From: Diphasiastrum complanatum | Lineage: Eukaryota > Streptophyta > Lycopodiopsida > Lycopodiales > Lycopodiaceae | Assembly (NCBI GenBank): GCA_029204225.1 | Contig: MU835282.1 | Location: 1-40,342 of the forward strand | Reading direction: 5' to 3' | Length of the DNA stretch: 40,342 bases | Shown: positions 10,137 to 20,263 of the stretch, piece by piece | How the letters are laid out: every line of letters starts with the position of its first letter | Position numbering within the stretch: the stretch's first letter is position 1 | Translations under genes and position numbers: made by a program | Notes under the pieces: generated by a model | Database searches by the model: none | What the model was told of the DNA's origin: nothing | Seen by the model: only the letters and a program-made list of their open reading frames with translations

Positions 10137-11018
10137 GCAGGGAATATATTATATACTGAGGAGATGGGCCTCCCACGTCTGCATCATTTTGCCGCCCCCA
10201 CCGACAGGCTGCATGCACATGGGCCAATGGCAATTAGTCACTAACGCCCCACCTCGCCGACCGTCTGGGCCCCGCCCGTGATAGCGTCTACTGTTTCCCG
10301 ACCTTTCTATTGACCTCTTTCTCGTGCAGGCTACGTGTTAGAAAAGAAAAGAAAAGAAAAGGAATGAACATTGAACAGGCCTAGGCCCTAGCCATTGAAA
10401 TTTGGTAGTTAAGCCCTTACTAGGTGCCACGTTGTGTACACTCTCACTTAAAAAAGAATCACAGTTATGCTGTCCTTGAGAGAATATTATTTGAATACCG
10501 ACTTTTTCAGGCAATTGGCATAAGATCTAATATGATCATTGTGAAATGAGAAACGGACCATCTGAATCTATATTCCAGATTCCAATATATATGAAAAGTC
10601 TCTTATAATGCTTATAAGACCTAAGTTATCTACATGAAATTGTTAAATACTTGAGTCTTGACTCTTGAAAGTAGGAATCACTCTTGGAATTTGACCTGCA
10701 CCCTTAACTTTCACCTCTATGTACTTTTTTTTTTTTATTAACTTTCACATCACACTTATAATGCAATGTTAGCATTCAAATAAAATAAGTGTTAACCTTT
10801 TAACCATTTACATACATATATTCAGGTTATATTGTACAATAAAAATTTTAAACTAGCATGACATTTAAGAATTTGACTTCTTAAAGTTAACTTTCAAATG
10901 AAATGGAAGGGCAATTTTTAAGTTTGTCATTCATATGACATGAGTTTGAAATTTTTATCCATCTTTGAAAGGCAAACTAGCCTTTGACGAGCATTGCAGC
11001 TTGCAAATGCCGAGCTTG
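10137..11018. other. Upstream region of TIP and spacer
   Basis: Positions 10150-10330 are locally GC-richer and should contain the proximal promoter; I name no specific regulatory sites. From 10340 on it is AT-rich with no gene. Confidence 0.5.
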
Positions 11019-11172
11019 GTAGGAATACAAAACTAATATCTTCATGCAATTGGAGCAATAGAATTATAGTTAGTGATCAATCAATTATTGACTCTTGAAA
11101 GTAGGAATACAAAACTAATATCTTCATGCAATTGGAGCAATAGAATTATAGTTAGTGATCAATCAATTATTG
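11019..11172. repeat. 72-bp tandem duplication
   Basis: 11019-11090 and 11101-11172 are identical or nearly so ('gtaggaatacaaaactaata' through 'caatcaattattg'), separated by 'actcttgaaa'. That spacer, with the first bases of the unit, also appears near 10666. Confidence 0.85.
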
Positions 11173-11526
11173 CCTTTTAAGATATTCAGTAAACCATATG
11201 TTTGCATGGTTACTTGTCATGGTATACAATCAACTAGTTCACAGCCTTCAACCGTGTTAGAAAGTTACCATAATTAGCTCACAATTTTTAATTATTTAAA
11301 AGGACACATACAAGATGTGATCTTACATATGTGTCACGCTTGCCCAAGTGCCCGTGCAATACAATTACTCCTTGTATCTGTCACCTCGCAACTATAGATA
11401 CCATATACTTATGGGTGGGTGGGTGGATGGATGGAGAGCTCTCAAAGATATGAAGGCATGATTTGGAAGACATGAGAAGGGTGAGCAACAGAGACATCTC
11501 CCCACCATATCAAAAGGGCATTAGGG
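11173..11526. other. Spacer, no gene recognised
   Basis: No coding signal; a short GGGT/GGAT run lies near 11413. Confidence 0.5.
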
Positions 11527-12257
<731 letters not shown>

Positions 12258-12312
12258 GTTCAAGATTTGATCAAGAGAGAGAAAGAGAGAGAGAAGGGGG
12301 GGGAGGGAGATT

Positions 12313-12511
12313 GATGAGAGTGAATTTATTTGTTATGAGAACAAAAATAAAATGTGACTAGAATGAATTAAATTGGGAGTAATATGTTATTGGAAATTAT
12401 GAATGTAATTAATAATCACAGTAGAACAAATAACTTTTTTTATAGGTCTTGAAACTACATCAAAAAGTGTGAAAGAGATTAAGTCATTTTTTTGTCCAAA
12501 AATAGCCAAAA
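12313..12511. other. Short spacer
   Basis: AT-rich; nothing recognised. Confidence 0.5.
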
Positions 12512-12856
12512 TTGGCAAGATTTGATTGTAAGTAGATTTCACATCATCTTATCTTCATTCCAACTTTGTGAGGGAGTGCTAGAACTAAGATTATAAGTCC
12601 ATTTGTTGGACTAGAAATATAATTTGAGTGAAACACTATAAGAGAGAGACCTTGGTGAGTTTCTAGAGACAATCAAATCCATTTCTTGGCAAGATTTGAT
12701 TGGAAGTAGTTTTCACTATCTTCATTCCAGCTTTGTGAGGGAGTGATAGAACTGTGATTATAAGTCCATTTGTTGGAATAGAAATCAAATTTGATTGAAA
12801 CACTGCAAGTGTGAGACCTTTGTGAGTTTCAAGTCAATCAAATCTATTTTTTGTTT
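12512..12856 (+). repeat. About 174-bp tandem duplication directly upstream of gag
   Basis: 12512-12685 and 12686-12856 are two diverged copies, both starting 'ttggcaagatttgattg' and both including 'gtgagggagtg' and 'ataagtccatttgttgga'. They end just before the gag ATG at 12875. This is probably the 5' leader of the element. Confidence 0.8.
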
Positions 12857-12874
12857 GTAGAAGTCACTAGTAAG

Positions 12875-13270
12875 ATGGGATCTGCTGGAGCATACCTTCT
12901 AGAAGCTAGTGAGAGATTGAATTCTACAAATTATGCTATTTGGAAGGTTAGGATGGAGTCACTCTTGGTGCTCCAAGACCTTTATGAGTTCCTGATTGAA
13001 GATGAAGATGAACTTCTAGGTGCACAAGAGTTAGCTAGATACAGGAAGAGATCTAGGCTTGCACTTCATTGTGTGAAGATGAATGTGAGCAATGATTTGT
13101 TAAGAGAAGAATCAGCATGTACTAATGCTAAAGAGGCTTGGGAGTCTTTAAAATCAATCTCTAAATCTAGTAACACTTCAAGAGTACTCATGCTTAGAAA
13201 TCAGAATTTGCAAAGCATGAGGAGAAGTGAGGAGAGTGCAAGGATTATGTACTTAGAATCAACTCTTTAA
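12875..13270 (+). pseudogene. Copia-type gag, N-terminal part (frameshifted)
   Basis: The ATG at 12875 opens a frame starting MGSAGAYLLEASERLNSTN with 'YAIWKVRMESLLVLQDLYEF', the usual N-terminal region of copia gag. It stays open to about 13235, where one base shift moves the true gag frame into the next ORF. In the shifted frame 'NSLNRELASIG' is readable just upstream of 13279. The short frame itself stops at 13270. The two parts together match a normal gag layout. Gag forms the particle that packages element RNA. Confidence 0.8.
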
Positions 13271-15033
13271 ATAGGGAGTTGGCTTCCATTGGAGAGAATA
13301 TTCATGATGGAGAGCTTGTACAAATTGTTCTTAATGGTCTAGGAGATGACTTTGAAAATTTGGTCCAAAGTTTTGCCATCCAAGACACTTTGCCAACTAT
13401 AGAAAAACTTCACAGTGTATTAGTGACTGAAGAGTGTAGGATGCTCCATGCAAAATCTAGGATGAGTTCCTTGTCTTTGCAGGATGGTGATGAGAAAGCC
13501 AATTTCTCATTCAAGGGCAAAAAGAAGACCAATGGAAAGAAGAAGCATCCAACGGAGGCCAAAGAAGAGGATGATGCATCAAGCTCAAAGGACAAGTCAA
13601 AGCAAAAATGCTTCTTTTGTGAAAAGAAGGGGCATTATGCATCTGAATGCTACAAGAGGCTAAGAGCACAAGTGGAGGAGGACAAACAAGAAAACCTTGC
13701 AAAGGAGGAGGAGGAGGAGGATGAAGTAGATATATTCTTGATGGCATCTACATCCTCAACAACAAGCAATAGCAATTCAAGAGACAATTGGTGGATCAAT
13801 AGTGGGGCTAGCTCCCACATGTCTTGTGAAAAGGACTTTTTCTCAACCTTACACTCTTTCAATGATGCTAAAAAGTTTGTCTTTACTGCAAATGATGAAG
13901 AGCGTAGGATAGATAGTGTTGGCACCATCTCTTTGTGTCCAGAATCGTCAAAATGCATGGATCTAGAAAATGTCCTTTACGTACCATCAATTACCAATAA
14001 TATGCTTAGTGTTGGTCTACTCTTAGAAAGTTGTTTGGATGTCCACTTTAAGCATGGTGTTTGTTTCATCTTGAAGAATGATGTTTGCATTGCAAAGGGG
14101 TTTAAGCATGGAAGATTGTTTAAGTTGGAAGCTAGTGTTGCTTTTGAGAGGGTGAGCTTGGCAAAGGAGAAGATCACTCAAGAGGAGATCTTGGCAAAGT
14201 GTGATCTTGCTTGCATTGAGGAGGAGCATCAAAAGGAGGAAGATCTTGAGGAGCAGCCTCAAAGCATGAGAGTTCCAAGGGAGTCCTCAATCACAATGGC
14301 CGAGTCATCAAATTGCATGCAAATTTTCCATTCAAGTATGCATCTTGCAAGGATGGTGAGCATTGGAGAGTCTACTATCTTTGAGTACTTGTTAGATAGT
14401 ACTAGTAGACATGGAGTGACTTGTTGCTTATCTTTAAGATCTATGGTGTTTAGTACTCTTTATGACAAGACAATGAAATTAGATGCTTTCAAATCTCCAT
14501 TTGTTGTTGATAAAGCAATTTCATTGGATAACTATTTTTGTAAAAGTTTGAATAGTGTCATAAAAGATGAAACATCATTTGTATTGGAAATCTTGGGGTC
14601 TACATGCTTTGAGCATGATCATTCCAATGTAACGACCAAATATTATCCTATTTCAATGATAAGAATAATGGTAGTGTTTTGCTCTTCAAGTAGAGACTGT
14701 AGAATCTACTTGTTTTCCATCAAAGAAGTTGTCAATGGTGGAAATGTGATCTTTCAAAAGTGGACGATTTGTAAACTTGAAGAAGCACCTTTGGATCAAC
14801 ACCTTATTCAATTCATTGATGGTTTGGAGTCAAGTCAAGTGGAGGAGCAAGCTCAAGACCCAAGGACTCCAAGAAGAACCTTGAGTATCAAGATGGAGCC
14901 ATCTAGGCTCAATCATATGGATCAAGCAAGGCAAGTTGTCTTTGGCACCATTATGTATGCACTTAATAGTTTTATTGATGTATCTTCAAGTGCACAAAAT
15001 GCCTTGGAATCCATGGCTTGGCATGATGTATAG
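13237..15033 (+). CDS. Copia-like gag-protease with a long unrecognised C-terminus
   Basis: The continuous frame continues gag from the upstream frameshift (no own ATG is convincing). Counting from 13279, a CCHC zinc knuckle lies near residues 111-124 (CFFCEKKGHYASEC). An aspartic-protease-like motif follows at about 171-182 (WWINSGASSHMS) and a pre-integrase-like stretch at about 232-290 (LYVPSITNNMLSVG, GRLFKLEAS). The protease motif has Asn where copia proteases have the catalytic Asp (DSGAS), so cleavage activity is doubtful. After residue 290, where integrase and reverse transcriptase should follow, there are about 295 open codons in which I recognise no domain. The total is about 584 codons with no stop. 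A non-autonomous gag-type element is likely; a rearranged dead copy is the alternative. Confidence 0.75.
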   Translation, partial: CKDYVLRINSLNRELASIGENIHDGELVQIVLNGLGDDFENLVQSFAIQDTLPTIEKLHSVLVTEECRMLHAKSRMSSLSLQDGDEKANFSFKGKKKTNGKKKHPTEAKEEDDASSSKDKSKQKCFFCEKKGHYASECYKRLRAQVEEDKQENLAKEEEEEDEVDIFLMASTSSTTSNSNSRDNWWINSGASSHMSCEKDFFSTLHSFNDAKKFVFTANDEERRIDSVGTISLCPESSKCMDLENVLYVPSITNNMLSVGLLLESCLDVHFKHGVCFILKNDVCIAKGFKHGRLFKLEASVAFERVSLAKEKITQEEILAKCDLACIEEEHQKEEDLEEQPQSMRVPRESSITMAESSNCMQIFHSSMHLARMVSIGESTIFEYLLDSTSRHGVTCCLSLRSMVFSTLYDKTMKLDAFKSPFVVDKAISLDNYFCKSLNSVIKDETSFVLEILGSTCFEHDHSNVTTKYYPISMIRIMVVFCSSSRDCRIYLFSIKEVVNGGNVIFQKWTICKLEEAPLDQHLIQFIDGLESSQVEEQAQDPRTPRRTLSIKMEPSRLNHMDQARQVVFGTIMYALNSFIDVSSSAQNALESMAWHDV

Positions 15034-15887
15034 TTTTTGAAGTGTCTATATGTATATAGACACATTTGTGGAACATCTTGTAAGGGATCCTTTAAGAGGT
15101 GGTGAAAGATCCTTCATGGACATCATTCTCTATTGGAGTCTCAAAAGTTCCTTGTTTGTAGCTGGATTTTTTAGACACTTCTAAAAGCATTCATTCATCT
15201 AGAAAGAGAGTTGTAAATAGATCAAGCTAAATTTGAGGAGTGTGAAGAATTGTCAAAAATTGGCAAATCTAGCTTGATCAAAGACCATGTAGAACATTGT
15301 AAATATTGTGTATAATTGGGTTCCACACATGTAAGGCCAAGATGCCACGTGGAAACCCACTCCTAATGTAGGTTAGGTCAAGTCAAGAGAGTTGGTCATG
15401 TCTATTTGGTGGTCATCCCTACTTTATAGGACCTACACCTAAGTTTAAGGTGAAAATTTGACCAACTAGCTATCTACCAAGCATAAGTCTAGGATCTAGG
15501 CTAGGGTTTCATTTTAGGGCAAGAAGGGTGAGTTACCTTCCTTATTACATGCTGGAAATCCACCTAACTTCAAGAAGGAAGTTGAATTTGCTATGTATTC
15601 CAAGCTCCCATAGTGAGAAGATAGAAAAATTTTGGAGCTCATTGGCAATCTCAAGCTAGTTCACTATGTACATTGAGTTTTTGTGATCCAAATGAAACCA
15701 AATTAATTTCTACTTGTTTCTCATATTGAAGGCCATACTACATCCTGTAGTACACACATGTGGGCTCGTATTTCAATGTTGATCAATGCTTTTGATTGTT
15801 AATGCTTGTTGTTTGTCAAATTGCCAATCTAGATCAACTTTTTGATGACTAGTTTTTTGATAGATTGTTAAGCAAATCCAATCACTC
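15034..15887. other. Region after the gag-protease ORF, possible 3' end of the element
   Basis: No gene. A hairpin at 15220-15279 and a purine-rich stretch 'gaggagtgtgaagaat' at 15235 are followed by 'tgtcaaaaattggcaa' at 15251, which could be the start of a 3' LTR. Related words occur at 12495 and near 15815. I could not match a full LTR pair. Confidence 0.4.
15220..15279. repeat. Inverted repeat, 16-bp arms, 28-nt loop
   Basis: 15220-15235 'gatcaagctaaatttg' and 15264-15279 'caaatctagcttgatc' are reverse complements with one mismatch. The loop includes the purine-rich tract. It could be a structural signal of the element's 3' end. It does not look like a plain bacterial-type terminator. 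Confidence 0.75.
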
Positions 15888-16610
15888 TTGTGGATCTTTT
15901 GTAGATCCATTTATGGTCCTAAAGTACAGTACTTTCACATGACACTCCCTTTGCTACCCCTCCATCAGCTGACGTCTTGCCATCTTATGACCGTCCCCAA
16001 CAATGAAATGACGAATGACAGATACTATTTGTCATCTGTGCAACTCTACAGGAGGACACGAAACACGCTGGAACAGAACACAGTCTCACAAGAGAAGCAG
16101 CTCACGTACCTACTACGCTCCCTACCAAAATCATTCCAGACAACCTGGACTCTACTAGCGAAAGCTTGACAGCAAATATCTATGTGTATTGCTAGTTTCA
16201 TGTGAAAGTTTTCATTTTGGACTTGGCAAGGCAACGACACCCTGATTCTCGACTCCACCATTATGCTAACGACTTCAGGGTCTAACTCATTTTCCTTCAT
16301 CAGCATTGAGCAGGCATTTCAAGTTTCAATCGTATGGCCTCTGGGTCTTTCAGTAGCTGACTCCTGAGAGTTAGTGATTATAGAGAGATATATATATATA
16401 TATATATTCAGAATTTTAGCAACTGCTTTGAATCTGTAAGTAGGATCACGCGCTTACTAGCGCAATTGTATTGTGGTCTGATCGTTGTTACTACAACTTT
16501 ACTATACAGATTCGCTACTATTCTACATCTCTTTGTATTCTTGTTGAATGAAATTAACTCTCACTCCTCTTACGCAAACATCATTATAAAGAGAAATGTA
16601 TGATGTCTTC
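15888..16610 (+). other. Unassigned sequence, probable element flank or LTR 5' part
   Basis: A plus-strand frame at about 16005-16170 contains 'LTYLLRSLPKSFQTTW', which loosely resembles a gag motif (LL.SLP.S), and a later frame has 'ILDLARQRHPDSRLHHYAND'. Neither is secure. A (TA)n run lies at 16388-16408. The 5' part of the copia LTR must lie somewhere here, but its boundary was not found. Confidence 0.35.
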
Positions 16611-16800
16611 GATGCCTAATCGTTTCTGCAATCTCTCTTTCATGACAGTCTAAGACTCCTACACTGATAATCTTATTCAACACAAAAGAACATTTCGTAA
16701 TCTCTGTTCTCTAAGTAATCCACGATCTTGTTAAACACAGTTATTACTGTTCATTCATTATCATTATTGTTGTCTTTCATCTGTAGGCAATCACCCAATA
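16611..16800 (+). repeat. Copia 5' LTR, 3' part
   Basis: Matches 4437-4247 on the opposite strand. It ends ACCCAATA, where the other copy has ACCCAACA, so the expected terminal CA is mutated. The left end of the LTR lies upstream of 16611 and is not defined. Confidence 0.7.
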
Positions 16801-16804
16801 GATG

Positions 16805-16887
16805 TGGTATCAGAGCTGATAATTTCCATCTCATGAACCACCAACAAGATTGGTATCAGAGCTCTCACAACAGAGTGGTATCAAAGC
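16805..16887 (+). promoter_or_regulatory. Three successive tRNA-iMet primer-binding-site motifs
   Basis: TGGTATCAGAGC occurs exactly at 16805-16816 and 16851-16862, and as TGGTATCAAAGC at 16876-16887. The first is 4 bp from the LTR end, the normal place. The extra copies are unusual and are shared with the fragment at 4129-4242. Confidence 0.85.
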
Positions 16888-16997
16888 CCTGGTTTATTGG
16901 ATTACTGGAGTCTAGGATTTATAATAGAACTTAGTATGTTCTTGTTCTATAGATCTAGTTCATTCTGTCTGTGTTCAATCTTTGTTCCTCGATTTTA

Positions 16998-17800
16998 ATG
17001 GAAGGTTCAACCTCAGAGATCCGCTTGATTAACAAATTCAACGGAGATGACTTTCACATGTGGAAGTTCAAGATGAGGATGATCTTAATCAAGAAGGAGC
17101 TATGGGGATATGTAAACAGTTCAATAGCCAAACCGACAGAACCTGAATTGCTCCCAGCATGAGAAGCAAAGGAGACATTGTATCCTTGAATATGAAAGAC
17201 ACTCAGATTGCTCACGTATCAAACAACACCACCTCCAAAGAAACATGGGATATCCTAACAAGTATCTACGAGACTTCAGATGTATTGACTCATCTCTTTC
17301 TAAGGAAGAAGGTCCTCACACTCAAGATGAGCGATGGCACCTCAGTCAGCGATTACCTGAATGAATTCAAATAGTTGTTGAATCAACTTGTTGCCATAGG
17401 TTCCCCTATTTCAGAATAAGACTCAACAATGTCTCTTCTCGCCAGTCTTCCATCCTCCTACAACAACCTAGTATTGCTTCTGAGCAATACTCCTGCACTG
17501 TCTCACTAGCAGTTGACAGCCAGCCTATTGCAGGAAGAAGTTAGGAGAAAAAGCTTATCCACAACGAGTACCAACTCAATGGCATTGTACTCTAATAAGC
17601 AGCAGTCCAAGAAGAAGAAGAACTTCAAGGACATGAAGACGAAGGCGGAGCATCCAGTCTCAACGTAACACCAACAACAACAACAACACAGTCAACAATC
17701 ACCAAAGACCAAACTCTTGTGTAGGTGTTGCAAAAGATCCAATCACGACAGAAAGGATTGTTGCATTCTCAAACACAATGAAGTGAGGAAGAAGATGTAG
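16998..17800 (+). pseudogene. Copia gag with CCHC knuckle (broken)
   Basis: The ATG at 16998 opens MEGSTSEIRLINKFNGDDF, with a stop at 17160-17162. The frame resumes at about 17165 with 'NMKDTQIAHVSNNTTSKETW', 'LRKKVLTLKMSDGTSVSDYL', then a stop at 17374. A further segment has 'LLASLPSSYNNLV' and a CX2CX4HX4C zinc knuckle at 17720-17761 (CRCCKRSNHDRKDC). At least three stops or frame changes interrupt it. Gag binds and packages element RNA; this copy cannot make a full product. Confidence 0.85.
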
Positions 17801-17879
17801 CAGCACCAAGAGGGAGGCTCTAACACTGTCAAAAATCCACAAGAAGAGGACAAGGCATTGATGGTACAAGATCAACCAA

Positions 17880-18030
17880 GTAGAGATGCCTATTAATGGT
17901 ATCTTGATTCAAATGCTTCACAGCACATGACGCCATGTAAGAACCTATTTTCTACTCTCATAGCAATAGATTCAAAGTACATTTTCTTCAGTGACTCAAG
18001 CTCACAAAGCACCTGCAGTTTGAAGGTCTG
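17880..18030 (+). pseudogene. Copia protease start (fragment)
   Basis: 'WYLDSNASQHMTPCKNLFST' at about 17897-17956 corresponds to the copia protease active site. The catalytic Asp is present (17906-17908) but the usual Gly after DS is Asn. An in-frame stop (TAA at 17893) lies just upstream. The sequence ends about 70 codons on, before the GAG-pre-integrase and integrase parts. Confidence 0.75.
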
Positions 18031-18107
18031 CAAGACAATGACAGCAACCTAATCGTTTTGTCCCTCGGGTGTTCATCAGTCATGATGAACCTGCCACTGT
18101 TGCAGAA

Positions 18108-18934
18108 GTATTGTCAATGTCCAATGCAGACGAATGGAAAGTTGTCATGGATGCTGAGTACCATTCCTTGATGAAGAACAAGACCTAGAGTCTTGTTAAT
18201 TCTCCTGTAGGTATTAAAACTATTGACTCTAAATGGATATTCAAGCTAAAGCTCGATTAGTGGTTAAAAAATTTGAGCAAGTTTAAGGAATAGATTACAC
18301 TGACACCTTTGGTCTAGTGGTAAAGCATCAATCTATTTGCACCTTGCTGGCTACAGCTGCTGCAGAAGATCTGGACATTCACCAAATGGACATCCAAACA
18401 GCATTCTTGCACGGATATATACAAGAAGACATATTCATTTATCAACCAGAAGGTTACATCCTTCAAGGCAAAGAGAATTTGCTATGTAAATTGCATAAGG
18501 CATTATATGGTCTTAAGCAAGCTCCCATGGCCTGGTATGAAAGAATCAATCACTTCTTGTTGCAGCATAATTTCACTTCTTGCTCCACAGACTCTAATGT
18601 GTATCTCAAATGAAAAGGGCCAAGCTATGTTATAATAGCATTATATGTTGATGATTCCTTAATTATCAGCAATTCAAATCAGTTATCACAGGAAACCAAA
18701 TCTCTACTTTCATCAGAATTTGAGATGACTGATTTAGGCCTGGTCCATTACCTTCTCGGTATGGAGATCAACAGAGATCGCGCAAGCAGAAGGATCGCTA
18801 TAAGCCAAGAGTCCTATCTAGTCAATGTACTTCGCAGATATGGCATGGAGGACTGCAAGCCCATAGACACACCTATGAATCCAAGATCTAAGTTGTCCAA
18901 AGACATGTGTCCCAGAACTCAAGCATATCAGTAA
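18108..18934 (+). pseudogene. Copia reverse transcriptase (broken)
   Basis: Motifs in order: 'WKVVMDAEYHSLMKNKT' (start of RT, followed by a stop), 'TIDSKWIFKLK', 'DLDIHQMDIQTAFLHG', 'CKLHKALYGLKQAPMAWY', the catalytic YVDD at 18644-18655, 'SLLSSEFEMTDLGLVHYLLG', and 'ESYLVNVLRRYGMEDCKPID'. Stops occur near 18187, 18260, 18297 and 18611 and frames change near 18240 and 18935. Several core motifs are intact, so the decay is moderate. Confidence 0.92.
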
Positions 18935-18938
18935 AAAA

Positions 18939-19627
18939 ATGTGCAGGTATCCTTATCAGTCCATCATAGGATCTCTAATGTATTCTATGGTCTGCACACG
19001 ACCTGATCTGGCATATGCAGTAAGCAAATTGTCTCAATACATGTCCAATTCAGGCTTACAGCACTGGAAAGCTCTGCAAAGAGTACTGGGGTACATTCAA
19101 ACTTCAAAGCACTATGTTTTGAGTTACAATGGTAATATAGAAGCTGCACTCACACTAACAGATTTAGATTGGGCTGGAGACGTGGATACTAGAAAATCCA
19201 CATCAGGTTATATTTGTTTCCTTGCAGGAGGACCCATTTCATGGAATAGCAAAAAGCAGAAATACATTTCATTGTCCTCCACAGAATTCGAATATGTTGC
19301 AGCTACATCAACAGTGAAGGAGATAATTTGGCTAAGAAGGCTACTATAGGATTTGCAATTCCCATAGATTGTCCAACAATATTCCAGTGCAACAATCAGA
19401 GCTACATAGCTCTATCTTTGAACCCACGTACTCATGCTAGAACTAAACACATAGAAGTTCAGTTCCATTTTCTTGGAGAGAAAGTTCAGAATAAAGATGT
19501 TGTACTAAGTTACTGTCACACAGACAGTATGTTGGTTGATATTTTGACAAAGCCATTGTCTAGAGATAAACATTCTATCTTAGTAGATATGATAAATCTC
19601 AATTGCAGTTCAGATTCATGCCATTGA
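18939..19627 (+). pseudogene. Copia RNase H and 3' end of pol
   Basis: The frame 18939-19349 starts 'YPYQSIIGSLMYSMVCTRPD' and has 'TDLDWAGDVDTRKSTSGY' (first catalytic Asp), then 'KKQKYISLSSTEFEYVA' (catalytic Glu). After a stop at 19347-19349 the text continues to 19627 with 'PTIFQCNNQSYIALS', 'RTKHIEVQFHFLGEKV' and 'SMLVDILTKPLSRDKH', the standard copia pol end. RNase H removes the RNA template during cDNA synthesis. Confidence 0.92.
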
Positions 19628-19800
19628 GACGGCCGATGCAATATTTGTCGAGGATTGGGCTTCTTGGCTTCTTGGCTGTGGCTATGACTTCTGCTTGGGC
19701 TCGGACTTCTACTGGCTCCGCCGTCTAATGCCGCTAGTGTTTCCCGTTGCACTAAAGCTGCAATCCTAGGATTTCTAGCAGTTTGTTTAGTGTGTGCCAT
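19628..19800 (-). CDS. ORF with a histone H3 tail-like N-terminus (truncated)
   Basis: From the ATG at 19800 (another in-frame ATG lies at 19812) the protein begins MAHTKQTARNPRIAALVQRE. Histone H3 begins MARTKQTARK, so seven of the first eight residues after Met match, including Lys4, with His for Arg2 and Asn for Lys9. What follows (Ser/Pro/His-rich 'SRSPSPSRSHSHSQ') is not histone. There is no histone fold. The frame then runs into the copia end at about 19627, so the original C-terminus is lost. It may belong to a mobile-element or other non-histone protein with an H3-like tail; coincidence is possible. No function is assigned. Confidence 0.4.
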
Positions 19801-19812
19801 GTCTTCAGACAT

Positions 19813-20263
19813 TTAGGAAGGTGAATGAGAAACCTGAATATTTGCTAGTGGGAGCGCTAAACACGAGTCTAATCTCATTCAGATAAAAACAATTAGCATG
19901 AGCTCTGAAACCGAAAGGGTGAAGTGTGAAAATGAGGCTCCATGCACCCTTTTATTTGGGAGATTTCTATTTGTAGTAATGAGTGTTTTGAAAAAAAAAT
20001 TAGACTTTCCAAAAATAGTAGTGCACCATACACACTTACATTACAATAATTAAAACCCTAAACCCCATTCAATCCCAAATGCATCATGGGAAAATACACA
20101 GATATTGTGGCATAACAACGCATTCCCATTAAAATTCCTTGCGTTCAAAAGTTCAATTTAAAAAAAACTTTTTAGGTCCAATACATGCATATTCCAAATA
20201 TATTCATGAACACTGCTATCGTTGTATGTAGATGTATAAAGGCACATCAGTCCCACCAAATTT
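19813..20263. other. Spacer between two minus-strand ORFs
   Basis: AT-rich with no coding signal. It would hold the promoter of the H3-tail-like ORF or be an intron if the ORFs are linked. Confidence 0.45.

Larger units (their letters stand above)
16611..19627 (+). mobile_element. Decayed Ty1/copia element lacking integrase and 3' LTR
   Basis: In order on the plus strand: LTR end (16611-16800), a leader with three primer-binding motifs, gag with zinc knuckle, a protease motif, then directly reverse transcriptase and RNase H, ending at 19627. Several stops and frameshifts interrupt it. Integrase is absent: the text passes from the protease region (about 18025) to the start of RT (about 18108). 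No polypurine tract or 3' LTR follows the RNase H stop; the next sequence is an unrelated minus-strand ORF. The order PR-RT-RH, with integrase normally between PR and RT, identifies copia. Confidence 0.9.

Noticed and set aside
13410-14262. Several 60-100 codon minus-strand frames under the gag-protease ORF
   Set aside because: They are antisense shadows of the plus-strand ORF, which has the recognisable motifs.
19628-19800. A true histone H3 gene or pseudogene
   Set aside because: Similarity stops after about nine residues and no histone-fold sequence follows.
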